From Neocallimastix lanati (nom. inval.) (taxonomy: Eukaryota; Neocallimastigomycota; Neocallimastigomycetes; Neocallimastigales; Neocallimastigaceae), in NCBI GenBank assembly GCA_016946835.1, contig JACVTC010000040.1, positions 32,501 to 72,500 on the forward strand: 40,000 nt of DNA. The letters are read 5' to 3'. Below the pieces are notes generated by a model. It ran no database searches. It was not told the origin of the DNA and saw nothing but the letters and a program-made list of their open reading frames with translations. The position numbers and the translations under genes were made by a program. Below are positions 12,001 to 19,594 of this stretch, piece by piece (positions within the stretch are counted from its first letter, which is position 1; each line of letters opens with the position of its first letter).

Positions 12001-13170
12001 TTCTACTTTAAAACTCGTATACTAGTTTCTTTTGTCCTTAGTTCAGTTCTTTATTATGCTCCCTTACTTGGTTCAAATAAAAAGAATACTGAAAAAGCTC
12101 AAACTGCTTTTAATCGAGGTTTGTATTGGAGTTTCGGGTTTAAAAATATAACCTCCAATACTTCAATTTACAATATGTCTAAGGAACTTTCTATACCTCC
12201 TATAGCTAGTTTTTGTGCTAAGGCGATGATTCGATGCTTTAAAAAGTGGAAAGATTCTTCTTGTATTATTTCTCATTTAGTCAAAAATATACCTACACTT
12301 TCTCACTATTCATGGACGAAAAAAGCACGGAGTTTAGCAGTACACAAGCACGGTAATAAACTTCCTGGAGAAATAAGGAAGTTTTACTGGGAAAATATTC
12401 ATTATTCAAGCACTCCTGCGATCAGATCTACAAAATACAAGAAATTTAAATTTGGTTTTAAAAAATTTATTCATCGTCTATCACTTAAATATTCACAATT
12501 TTCTCTTGGATTTTTTTGGATTGGACGAATTAAATGTGGATTCAAATTTGATGTAAAAACGTATGTTAAAAGTAATCTAGTATCAGAAAATTGCCCAACA
12601 TACTGCCCTTGTTGTGGTGAGAGTAACAGCATACCTAGTTTTACACACTGGATACTTTTATGTCCTAAATTTGAAGAATTTAGGCAACATTTCATTCCCT
12701 TTGTTGATGAAATTTTTATTAATTTTTCTCTAATTGTTCATGAGAAATCATTGAACATTCCTGATGATAAAGAGGAAGATTTTGATGATAATATCAATTT
12801 TTACGTGCTGTGTATCCTTCTTGGCGGAAATGCAGTATTTGAAATCTTAAAGATCGGCTCGGGGGAAAGAAGGCGACTTATTAATAATATTTTTCAATCA
12901 CCTTCGAACGAGTCTTCTTTCCCGATTTCATTTTTTGTGGGGCTTGCGGAATTCCTTACTAACGTTATGCCTATTGTGATTGGTGATTTTTACACCATGA
13001 TCGATTTGTATAGTGTTAGACCTACCGTTGTCAAGAGTGTCGACGTCGTAACGATAAGGCAAAGAAGAAATTCTGATACAGATTCGAATGATAATTTTCA
13101 TCCACATGGGGTTATCTTCGATGAATGGGAAGAGTTAGAGGCCTTTTCGTCCTCGAAGCTCATAACGTAG
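9085..13170 (+). CDS. LINE A polyprotein: RRM-like, EEP endonuclease, reverse transcriptase, zinc knuckle
   Basis: 1361 aa with four parts. Residues about 10-95 look like a beta-alpha-beta-beta-alpha RNA-binding fold (FVLIFIHDL, YFILRVNY). Residues 135-360 are an EEP nuclease with CISWNINGW, CLQEVG, RGLYIGVH, VGDFNM, CIDFIVVND and the catalytic ISDHLPLI. Residues 600-900 are an LINE reverse transcriptase with APGPDGIPTEF, NYRGISLINVGLKIL, the motif A aspartate in FLDLKKAYDS, RQGCPLSPILFN and the catalytic FADD box. Near residue 1172 is a zinc knuckle of CPCC...H...C form. Expected role by family: nick the target and prime reverse transcription of the element RNA at the nick. All catalytic motifs that I can check are intact. 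There is no separate upstream ORF1. The clade cannot be assigned by eye. Confidence 0.95.
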   Translation: MSTIRRGLRLYGPDHDKFVLIFIHDLESWTESRLWEFLSKKISNCNEVVHGIVKKHYINMENYFILRVNYNNCTDYLKVIYLITKHLPVKRIKWKITSRIRTFSNVNHNRTRYYSEPSIPISESLLYANPFSNTKYFNLCISWNINGWNSEKRDGLTNFNSIFNPICICLQEVGNSSFLNSFSNSYPFLNHYRTVLRRADKKIPGMRGLYIGVHSSCQFTNDDFEYRYILSVNIFSFWGVRCSLGNIYIPSKKHKDSREKAETDFANWLKNHQNNPSAIVGDFNMTKQQLKDLILRISPQWFVMDMVGHQFTWSNGGKNSCIDFIVVNDKLRNYLNIASVCYSFNDISDHLPLILSCKKISPDGFVTPPRDKQIKWSNRICRDKREAIFSHNKFTCLLDEFEHNDNLDSNTMVKKLLDTANKIGDDIQARVPTNLQGSAFHCPAYIKKLSHEKHLFYKRIKNFKLRNDLSNLQEFCDLSKEYRVLSDYIISIKRNIRNIRFKNLIHSIGECFLKNDAQRGWSGLKKISKPSYSPSQSPVYIKDKEGNVLVSQEDQLNRFAEHYEELASDITGHSLNENYWKRILNNSSTPQESWDINQPISMSEIHSTVLSMKNNKAPGPDGIPTEFFKAFFNSESRNSSQDDSNQEVTYSDCAKCLLLLFNKIWDGDFPNEWNSASIISIPKKGDLSDCNNYRGISLINVGLKILSKIVTKRISDYAFSNGIIRPEQFGFRNKEECISLFVSIREICQRRKFKDKFTFLAFLDLKKAYDSVPIYNILTKLDNLGIRGKCLQFITNLYLTSKARAIFNGKLSKEFPIHRGVRQGCPLSPILFNIFINDIFDKCKRYGVITEKKKCCGGLFADDIVLLAPTKSSLKNLLNIAHDWGIKNEMTFGINKCATLVVKPKNFIPSRHYENPTFRLGMNYIPSTNQYTYLGIPFNESLDLKPIIAKMNSIINYTVNSFFRFLTNRNVPFYFKTRILVSFVLSSVLYYAPLLGSNKKNTEKAQTAFNRGLYWSFGFKNITSNTSIYNMSKELSIPPIASFCAKAMIRCFKKWKDSSCIISHLVKNIPTLSHYSWTKKARSLAVHKHGNKLPGEIRKFYWENIHYSSTPAIRSTKYKKFKFGFKKFIHRLSLKYSQFSLGFFWIGRIKCGFKFDVKTYVKSNLVSENCPTYCPCCGESNSIPSFTHWILLCPKFEEFRQHFIPFVDEIFINFSLIVHEKSLNIPDDKEEDFDDNINFYVLCILLGGNAVFEILKIGSGERRRLINNIFQSPSNESSFPISFFVGLAEFLTNVMPIVIGDFYTMIDLYSVRPTVVKSVDVVTIRQRRNSDTDSNDNFHPHGVIFDEWEELEAFSSSKLIT

Positions 13171-13212
13171 TTTTTTAATATTAATATAAAAAAATTTCAT
13201 GTATTTAAATTT

Positions 13213-13245
13213 CATGTATTTTTTAAAAAAATATTATTAAATAAA
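13213..13245 (+). terminator. 3' end signals of LINE A
   Basis: CATGTATTTT at 13213 and AATAAA at 13240-13245, followed after 15 bases by the A tail. The same order of signals occurs in C', B1, C and B2. Confidence 0.6.
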
Positions 13246-13257
13246 GTTTATTCCTAG

Positions 13258-13318
<61 letters not shown>

Positions 13319-13322
<4 letters not shown>

Positions 13323-13331
13323 AGTCACCTG
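13319..13331 (+). repeat. Target-site duplication (right copy) of the LINE A insertion
   Basis: TCTGAGTCACCTG, right after the A tail of LINE A; pairs with 8383-8395. Confidence 0.95.
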
Positions 13332-13796
13332 TTCCAAAAATTGTGGGCTTGGCGAATTCTTAACAAATGCAATACCTATCATAAGTAGTTCGTTTGAGCT
13401 ATTATTTGATAGGTATTGCAAAATATCAAACTTAACCAAGAGCGTCGACGTCGTACTGATAAGGCATAATGAAAATACAGGATTATCATCTATTACTACG
13501 AAGGGTGATTCTCGCCCTAGTAGCTCAATAAATGATGAATCCGGGGAGAGTTTAGTGGACACCACACTATCTATTTTAAGGATGTTACTTCTAAATTTTA
13601 TTTCTTTTTTATTTGATAGGAAGGGTAAAATTCCCGCATAGTACAACTTGCCGAAATACATAGTATTTTCGAGCTTTTTTATTTTTTATTTTTTATTTTT
13701 TAATTTTTTATTTTTAATTTCTAATGTACTTTTCACCTACATGTATTTTTTAAAATAAAATTTAATAAAGTTTTTGGAAGTGTATTCTCTTCCCTG

Positions 13797-13829
<33 letters not shown>
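13319..13829 (+). mobile_element. LINE C', right fragment with poly(A)
   Basis: It continues 8202-8395 after removal of LINE A and one TSD copy. It covers the last part of the C ORF (homologous to 22503-22826), the 3' UTR with ACATGTATTTT and AATAAAG (13764-13770), and a 30-nt A tail. It differs from C by scattered substitutions and a one-base deletion (CTTGGCGAATTC against CTTGGCGGAATTC) that breaks the frame, so it is a dead 5'-truncated copy. Confidence 0.92.
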
Positions 13830-13833
<4 letters not shown>

Positions 13834-13840
13834 GATTCAT
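13830..13840 (+). repeat. Target-site duplication (right copy) of the C' insertion
   Basis: TACAGATTCAT directly after the C' A tail; pairs with 8191-8201. Confidence 0.85.
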
Positions 13841-14245
13841 GTTCAAGTTCAAGTACAAGTTCAAGTACAAGCTCAAGTTCAAGTTCAAGTACAAGTTTAA
13901 GTACAAGTTCAAGTACAGGTTCAAGTTCAAGTTCAAGTCCAAGTTCAAGTACAATTTCAAGTTCAAGTTCAAGTACAAGTTCAAGTACAAGTTCAAGTTC
14001 CAGTTCAAGTTCAAGTACAAGTTCAAGTTCAATTTCAAATTTATGTTTAAATTCAGTTTCAAGCTCAGATTCAAATTCAAATTTCAGTTCAATCAATTAT
14101 AATAATTCCAATAATATTAATAACACTCATATTAATAATAATACAGTTAAAGAATTTTCTCTATGTGTCAGTTGGAATACTAATGGATGGAACTTTGATA
14201 AAAAAGACAGTGTTGAATTCTTTATTTCAATGTACAAATCCCAGA
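13830..14245 (+). mobile_element. LINE B', right fragment
   Basis: Ser-rich linker (13840-14085) and the start of the EEP domain (SLCVSWNTNGWNFDKKD) of family B, ending abruptly after AATGTACAAA at about 14238. From about 14034 to there it looks identical to B1 15534-15739. The Ser-coding repeats differ from B1 in number and order. About seven bases (TCCCAGA) of unknown origin separate B' from the 5' end of B1. The reading frame stops at 14274, inside the B1 5' UTR; it is not a gene of its own. Confidence 0.8.
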
Positions 14246-14325
14246 GCAGGGGTGTACTCGATTTATGTATTTAAATCGCCTGCAAGGGGAATTAACTTTA
14301 CTCTTATAAAGTAGATCCACAGTAC
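14246..14325 (+). promoter_or_regulatory. Structured 5' end of family B, possible HDV-like double pseudoknot
   Basis: Pairings visible by eye: GCAGG 14246-14250 with CCTGC 14279-14283; GTACT 14254-14258 with AGTAC 14321-14325; CGATTTA 14259-14265 with TAAATCG 14272-14278; ACTTTA 14295-14300 with TAAAGT 14307-14312, extended by GGA/TCC. The order of the strands is that of HDV-like ribozymes, which are known at the 5' ends of R2 and some other LINEs. Against it, the third helix is 7 bp rather than 3 and I cannot identify the catalytic C junction. Confidence 0.35.
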
Positions 14326-14896
14326 TGGTGCAAAATAGTAGTAAAGTTATATTTTGTGTTAATTAATAACATTATGCGCAATGGTAATGTTATTGGTAAA
14401 ATTTTTCTGGTGAACACTCACTGCGGAATATAATGGTGCATTTTTGGAACATTGTTAAATAAGTTACACCCAAGAATTAGTAATACATTTTTATTGTATT
14501 TCTATTTTCATGTAGTATTACTATTCTCATGTAAGAATCTATTGTATTCAATTGTATTTCAACTTTATATTTCATGTATCACGTTGTAAGAGATTGATTC
14601 ACTCTAAATCTTGTAGTAATTTATTTAACTCTTTACTAATTTTGTGCCATTTTATTTCATCAATTCAATCTTAGTCATTAAATACTTTATGATATTCAAT
14701 TTAAATAATATACTGAAAAAAGTGCTAAATCAAATTATTTTTCAATCATTCAACAAACTACTAATTATCGAAATTATTTACTCCAAAAAGATATAAAATT
14801 ATTACAATTCTCATTATACTCAAGACTTTATAATTAAAATTGACTTTTTTTTATTTTTTTTTTTTAGTTATTAATTTTTAGTTTTTTATTACTATT

Positions 14897-17800
14897 ATGG
14901 AAATCCAATTTATAAGAAATAAGAATTTCATTCTAAGAGGTTCAAGGTGCCACGGTATACCAATGGAGAATACGAAACTACTCTTTATCCGCGGACTTCG
15001 ATCTTGGCCAGAAATCAAAATGAGAAGACATTTAAAGAAAACTCTGAATGAATTAAATGATAAGGTTTTATCAGTTAAACGTATTGCTAATTTTAATGAT
15101 GCATTCTTTAAAATTAAAATAGTAGGTAATGAAGAAGAATTAACATCTATTACTGATTGTATTGTTAATAGTTTCAAACGTGCTTCAATTAACGTTATTA
15201 ATTGTAGCAAAAGGAATCATAAATACAGTTTTTCTTCACTCAAAAGGAAACATTTTGCCTTATCAGAAAAAGTGAATTCATCTTATAATATCAACTTATT
15301 CACTACTTCAAATTCAAATGCAGATTCAAGTCAAAATTCAAATTCAAGTTCAAATACAGATTCATGTTCAAGTTCAAGTACAAGCTCAAGTTCAAGTTCA
15401 AGTTCAAGTTCAAGTACAAGCTCAAGTTCAAGTTCAAGTACAAGTTTAAGTACAAGTTCAAGTACAGGTTCAAGTTCAAGTTCAAGTACAAGTTCAAGTT
15501 CAAGTTCAAGTTCAAGTACAAGTTCAAGTTCAATTTCAAATTTATGTTTAAATTCAGTTTCAAGCTCAGATTCAAATTCAAATTTCAGTTCAATCAATTA
15601 TAATAATTCCAATAATATTAATAACACTCATATTAATAATAATACAGTTAAAGAATTTTCTCTATGTGTCAGTTGGAATACTAATGGATGGAACTTTGAT
15701 AAAAAAGACAGTGTTGAATTCTTTATTTCAATGTACAAACCACTTTTCTTATGCTTTCAGGAAACAGGAAATGGTTCAGGTTCTAGCAGTAAATATCCAT
15801 GTCGAGTATCATTAAAAAACTACAAACATTTCTTCAAAAAAGCTAATAATGAAATTCCCGGTAAAAGAGGTCTTTATATTGGGTTTCATAATTCTTGTCA
15901 AGCCTCTCTTGAAAACAACACTTATAAGTATATTATTTCCTTGTATACTTATAATTTTTGGAATTTCACTAAATGTTCTATTGGTAATGTGTACGTACCT
16001 CATAGTGGCCATAGCCTTCATGCTAGAGCTGCTAGAATTGAAATATTGTCTTGGTTAAATAGTCACTCTTCTCATCCTTCAATGTTGGTTGGTGATTTTA
16101 ATTTACCTACTGAGAAATTAAGTAATTTGCTCTCTAAATTTAGTAATTGGAAAATTCTTCCCTTATGGGGCTCCCCAATTTCATGGAGTAGAGGTAATAG
16201 AGAATCTGATATAGATCATGCGATTGTCAATGATCATATGTTAGATTTACTTTCATATGGTACTTTTATTGACTTTCCCCCCATTTCGGATTATAAACCT
16301 TTATTAATAAAAGGTAAATGTTTTTCATCAGTTAATTCAGATTATTCTTTCTCTCTGCCTAAAAAGACAGTTAAATGGGATAGATTAAAATGTATAAATG
16401 AAAAAGAATCAATTTTTGACAACAACTATTTTAGTGTATTAGAGGAAGTGATTCCAGATCCTAATATTAGTATTGATGATATTTCAAAGAAATTTATTTC
16501 AACTTCATTCAATATTGCTAAGGAACTTAATATCACGTCAATTTCAGAAGTTCGAAAATCTTTTTTTCATATGTCGCAGAAAATATTTAATTTGCAAAAA
16601 CTCAAAATGAAATTATATAAAGCCATTAAAAGAAGAGGTTCTTATCATAATTTAGATGAATTTGAAGAATTAATTGATAAATATAATAGAATGTGCAAAA
16701 TTATTCATCATATGTGTAATATTTATAGGAAAACTGAATACCAACATTGGATTAATACAGGATGTGAATATATGAAATCTCATAACCCTAAAAAAGCTTG
16801 GAAATGGCTTAAAACAACAGCAAAAGTAGATAAATTTAAAAATATGTCAAATTCTCCAGTAAAGGACAAAAATGGTAAACTAGCTACTTCTACTAAAGAA
16901 CAGTTAGAAGTATGGCACAATCACTATAAAAAACTTGCTTCAAGCCATTCTGATATCAATAGTGCATTAATCGAATGGTATAATAAATTTTCCAATGGAA
17001 CATTTAGGTATACGAGACACAATGAATGGGATATAAATCAAGACATCAGTATAGAAGAAATTAGAGAAGCAATTTTGGCTACTCCAAATTTTAAAGCTTC
17101 AGGCCCGGATGGAATTCCTATTGAATTTTATAAAGCTTTAATTCCTCCGGATGACGAAAATTCAGTAAATAATTCTTCTTCTGGTTTAAATTGTTTACAG
17201 AAGATATACTCAAGAATTTGGAATGGAGAATTTCCTAGCTCATGGAATGAAGCAAGTATTATATCTATTCCTAAAAAAGGAGATGATCTATCTGATTGTG
17301 ACGATTATCGAGGTATCTCTCTGATTAACAATGGTATTAAACTCATTTCGAAAATAGTCTCCAAAAGAATTTCAGAATATGGACTTAAAAATAATTTTAT
17401 TAGGCCAGAGCAATTTGGATTTCGTACTAAAGAAGAATGTGTTAGTTTATTTATTTCAATTCGAGAAATTTGTCAAAGGCGTAAAAATGATAATAAAGAA
17501 ACTTACCTAGCTTTTCTAGATTTAAAAAAGGCATATGATTCTGTTCCAATAGGTAATATTTTATATAAATTAGATGCTTTAGGTATTAGAGGTAAATGTT
17601 ATCAATTTATAAAAAATCTATATTTGACATCCAAAGCTAGTGTTAAAATTGATGATCAATATTCGGAATCTTTTAATATTATGAAAGGAGTTAGACAAGG
17701 TTGTCCACTATCACCAATTCTTTTCAATCTTTTTATTAATGACATTTTTAATGATGTTTCAGAACTTGGAATTCCTTTAGGCGAATCTAGATGTTGTGGT

Positions 17801-19318
17801 GGACTCTTTGCAGATGATATTGTTCTATGCGCACCGTCAAGAACTAAGTTGAAAAAAATGCTTAAGAAGGTAAATGAATGGGCTAAATTTAATATGATGA
17901 ATTTTGGAATTAATAAGTGTGCAACGATGGTGATTCGACCAGACACACCTCTTTTTCAAAATAAAAGAGATCCTACTTTTTATCTTGCTGGTCAACCAAT
18001 TCCAATAACTAAATGTTATACCTATTTAGGTATACCATTTGATAAAAGTTTATCGTTGAAACCTATTATTAAATTACTTAACTCTAAAGTAACTAAATCT
18101 CTCTTTTCTGCTAGTAAATTTCTTTCAAATTCCAAAATTCCTATTCCATTTAAGAAGATTATAATTAACTCTTATGTACTTAGTAAAGTCTCTTACTTTG
18201 CACCTTTACTTGGTTCGAATAAAACGAGAACAAATAATACTCAGAAATTAATTAATAAAGGATTAAGATGGATTGCAGGTATACAAAAAGCCAAATCATT
18301 TATTAATGTATATTCTATTTCAAAAGATTTACATATTCCTCCATTGTCAGCTAAGTGTGCTTTGTCTCAGGTCAAATGTTTTGATAAATGGAAAAATTCA
18401 AATTGTATTATTTCCTATTTAGTTAATAATATTCCAAAATCTAGAAAATATACATGGACAAAAGAAAGTAGAACTCTTAAACGTAAACTAGAGAAAAGAG
18501 GTAATAACGATAATAAAATCAAGGATTTTTATTGGAAAAGAGATATGAAAATCAATTCTATTAAAGCTGAGTTTTATGACAAAAACAAATTCGAAGAAAC
18601 ATCAAAATTTATAAAACTTTGTTATGACTATCCTGATCTTTCATATGGTTTCTATTGGCTATTGAGAGCACGAAGCGGATATAGATTAGATGCTAGAATT
18701 GCTAAAGCTGCAAAAATAGTGGACCAAATGTGTCCTAATTTTTGTCCCTGTTGTAAAAGTAATAAACAATGGATAAGTCATTGGTTAATTGATTGTCCCT
18801 TTTTCAATCATACTCGTAGTAAAGTTAATGATAAAATTTTATTTTTATATAATGCTTTTTACCGTGGCAACCTAACAAATGATATTGTTAATAGTAATAA
18901 TGATAATAGTAATAGTAATAATAGTAATAGTTATAATAGTAATAATAATATTAGTAATAGTATTTTTAGTAATGTTAGTAATAGTATTGAAAATAATGTG
19001 TATATTGATTCTAGTGTGTGTGAAAAAGTGTTTAATTTCCTTCTTGGAGGTCGAAGTATTAATAACAGTACAAGGGAATGGAAGGATCTATTTAAGTGCC
19101 AGATGAAATCAGGTGCTTATTCTGATACTCCGTTCTTAGTGGTTACTGCGGCACTTCTCCAATCGATTATACCTATTGCTATTGGCCAGCAATGGTCTTT
19201 ATTCAATAGGTTCAAATCGAATCGTACTACTACTACCAAGAGCGTCAATGCTGAAGAAACAGTAAGACAGGCCAGCAGGGCTAGCGCAACCAATGAAGAT
19301 CATAATTTTGTATCTTAA
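14897..19318 (+). CDS. LINE B1 polyprotein: RRM-like, Ser-rich linker, EEP endonuclease, reverse transcriptase, zinc knuckle
   Basis: 1473 aa. The N-terminus (residues 25-100) has an RRM-like pattern: LLFIRGL, helix, VLSVKRIAN, AFFKIKIVG, helix, INVIN. Residues about 135-235 are a poly-Ser linker encoded by TCAAGT-type hexamers. The EEP nuclease follows (CVSWNTNGWN, CFQETGNG, RGLYIGFH, GNVYVPHSGH, LVGDFNLP, DIDHAIVND), but its last motif reads ISDYKPLLI where families A and C have SDH, so the usual catalytic His is Tyr. The RT has ASGPDGIPIEF, DYRGISLINNGIKL, FLDLKKAYDSVP, RQGCPLSPILFN and GLFADDIVL. Near residue 1278 is the zinc knuckle CPNFCPCC with H and C downstream, and then an Asn/Ser-rich stretch coded by AATAGT repeats. 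The ORF is unbroken, so translation is plausible even if the endonuclease is weakened. Confidence 0.93.
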   Translation: MEIQFIRNKNFILRGSRCHGIPMENTKLLFIRGLRSWPEIKMRRHLKKTLNELNDKVLSVKRIANFNDAFFKIKIVGNEEELTSITDCIVNSFKRASINVINCSKRNHKYSFSSLKRKHFALSEKVNSSYNINLFTTSNSNADSSQNSNSSSNTDSCSSSSTSSSSSSSSSSSTSSSSSSSTSLSTSSSTGSSSSSSTSSSSSSSSSTSSSSISNLCLNSVSSSDSNSNFSSINYNNSNNINNTHINNNTVKEFSLCVSWNTNGWNFDKKDSVEFFISMYKPLFLCFQETGNGSGSSSKYPCRVSLKNYKHFFKKANNEIPGKRGLYIGFHNSCQASLENNTYKYIISLYTYNFWNFTKCSIGNVYVPHSGHSLHARAARIEILSWLNSHSSHPSMLVGDFNLPTEKLSNLLSKFSNWKILPLWGSPISWSRGNRESDIDHAIVNDHMLDLLSYGTFIDFPPISDYKPLLIKGKCFSSVNSDYSFSLPKKTVKWDRLKCINEKESIFDNNYFSVLEEVIPDPNISIDDISKKFISTSFNIAKELNITSISEVRKSFFHMSQKIFNLQKLKMKLYKAIKRRGSYHNLDEFEELIDKYNRMCKIIHHMCNIYRKTEYQHWINTGCEYMKSHNPKKAWKWLKTTAKVDKFKNMSNSPVKDKNGKLATSTKEQLEVWHNHYKKLASSHSDINSALIEWYNKFSNGTFRYTRHNEWDINQDISIEEIREAILATPNFKASGPDGIPIEFYKALIPPDDENSVNNSSSGLNCLQKIYSRIWNGEFPSSWNEASIISIPKKGDDLSDCDDYRGISLINNGIKLISKIVSKRISEYGLKNNFIRPEQFGFRTKEECVSLFISIREICQRRKNDNKETYLAFLDLKKAYDSVPIGNILYKLDALGIRGKCYQFIKNLYLTSKASVKIDDQYSESFNIMKGVRQGCPLSPILFNLFINDIFNDVSELGIPLGESRCCGGLFADDIVLCAPSRTKLKKMLKKVNEWAKFNMMNFGINKCATMVIRPDTPLFQNKRDPTFYLAGQPIPITKCYTYLGIPFDKSLSLKPIIKLLNSKVTKSLFSASKFLSNSKIPIPFKKIIINSYVLSKVSYFAPLLGSNKTRTNNTQKLINKGLRWIAGIQKAKSFINVYSISKDLHIPPLSAKCALSQVKCFDKWKNSNCIISYLVNNIPKSRKYTWTKESRTLKRKLEKRGNNDNKIKDFYWKRDMKINSIKAEFYDKNKFEETSKFIKLCYDYPDLSYGFYWLLRARSGYRLDARIAKAAKIVDQMCPNFCPCCKSNKQWISHWLIDCPFFNHTRSKVNDKILFLYNAFYRGNLTNDIVNSNNDNSNSNNSNSYNSNNNISNSIFSNVSNSIENNVYIDSSVCEKVFNFLLGGRSINNSTREWKDLFKCQMKSGAYSDTPFLVVTAALLQSIIPIAIGQQWSLFNRFKSNRTTTTKSVNAEETVRQASRASATNEDHNFVS
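15308..15594 (+). repeat. TCAAGT-type hexamer array coding poly-Ser
   Basis: In-frame array of TCAAGT, ACAAGT and variants coding Ser/Thr between the RRM-like and EEP parts of LINE B1. Homologous arrays lie at 13840-14085 (B') and 24050-24265 (B2), with different unit number and order. The opposite strand and other frames give spurious Leu-, Glu- and Lys/Phe-rich ORFs. Confidence 0.85.
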
Positions 19319-19501
19319 AATTATGATTAACATTGCGAAGTCAAAGTTAATTATTATACTTCAGTATAATAATGCCCTTGTGAAGTCTTACAAATATTAA
19401 TTAAATGAAACTAGAATATATTATACCATTATTTTATTTTTATTTTGTGTTTTATTTTTTGTTTATTTTTTTATCTTTTTTTTTTTTTTATTATTTTATT
19501 A

Positions 19502-19533
19502 CATGTATTTTATCAAATATTTAATTAATAAAG
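19502..19533 (+). terminator. 3' end signals of LINE B1
   Basis: CATGTATTTT then AATAAAG, 22 bases before the A tail at 19556-19582. Confidence 0.55.
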
Positions 19534-19552
19534 ATGAAACAAGTTTGCTGCC

Positions 19553-19582
<30 letters not shown>

Positions 19583-19583
<1 letters not shown>

Positions 19584-19594
19584 TCCTAATTGGT
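19583..19594 (+). repeat. Target-site duplication (right copy) of the B'-B1 insertion
   Basis: TTCCTAATTGGT directly after the B1 A tail; pairs with 8145-8156. Confidence 0.9.

Larger units (their letters stand above)
8396..13318 (+). mobile_element. Full-length LINE A (non-LTR retrotransposon)
   Basis: Complete element: 689-nt 5' UTR (8396-9084), one ORF (9085-13170), short 3' UTR with a CATGTAT box and AATAAAG, and a 58-nt A tail (13261-13318). It is bounded by a perfect 13-bp target-site duplication, so both ends are exact. It lies inside C'. The intact ORF, intact TSD and long tail mark it as the youngest insertion in the nest and probably recently active. Its 5' UTR shares a block with family B (GAGATTGATTCACTC, about 8731-8745), so the 5' UTRs of the two families are homologous. 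Confidence 0.95.
14246..19582 (+). mobile_element. Full-length LINE B1 (non-LTR retrotransposon)
   Basis: 5' UTR (about 14246-14896), one ORF (14897-19318), 3' UTR with ACATGTATTTT (19501) and AATAAAG (19527-19533), and a 27-nt A tail. There is no TSD around B1 alone. The TSD of the host element C (8145-8156, 19583-19594) encloses B' and B1 together, so they look like one insertion. The exact 5' end is uncertain; the alignment with B2 begins at 14257 and the structure described below suggests 14246. Confidence 0.88.

Noticed and set aside
13254-13661. A minus-strand ORF with a long Phe run (and the similar one at 22400-22846)
   Set aside because: Antisense shadows of the LINE C C-terminal region; the Phe run is the A tail read backwards.
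13774-14274. A 166-aa Ser-rich ORF and several antisense Leu-, Glu- or Lys/Phe-rich ORFs
   Set aside because: All are readings of the TCAAGT-type hexamer array of LINE B' in different frames. The ORF starts in the C' 3' UTR and ends in the B1 5' UTR.
15308-15594. CRISPR-like or satellite array
   Set aside because: The units are 6 nt, in frame and coding, with no spacers.
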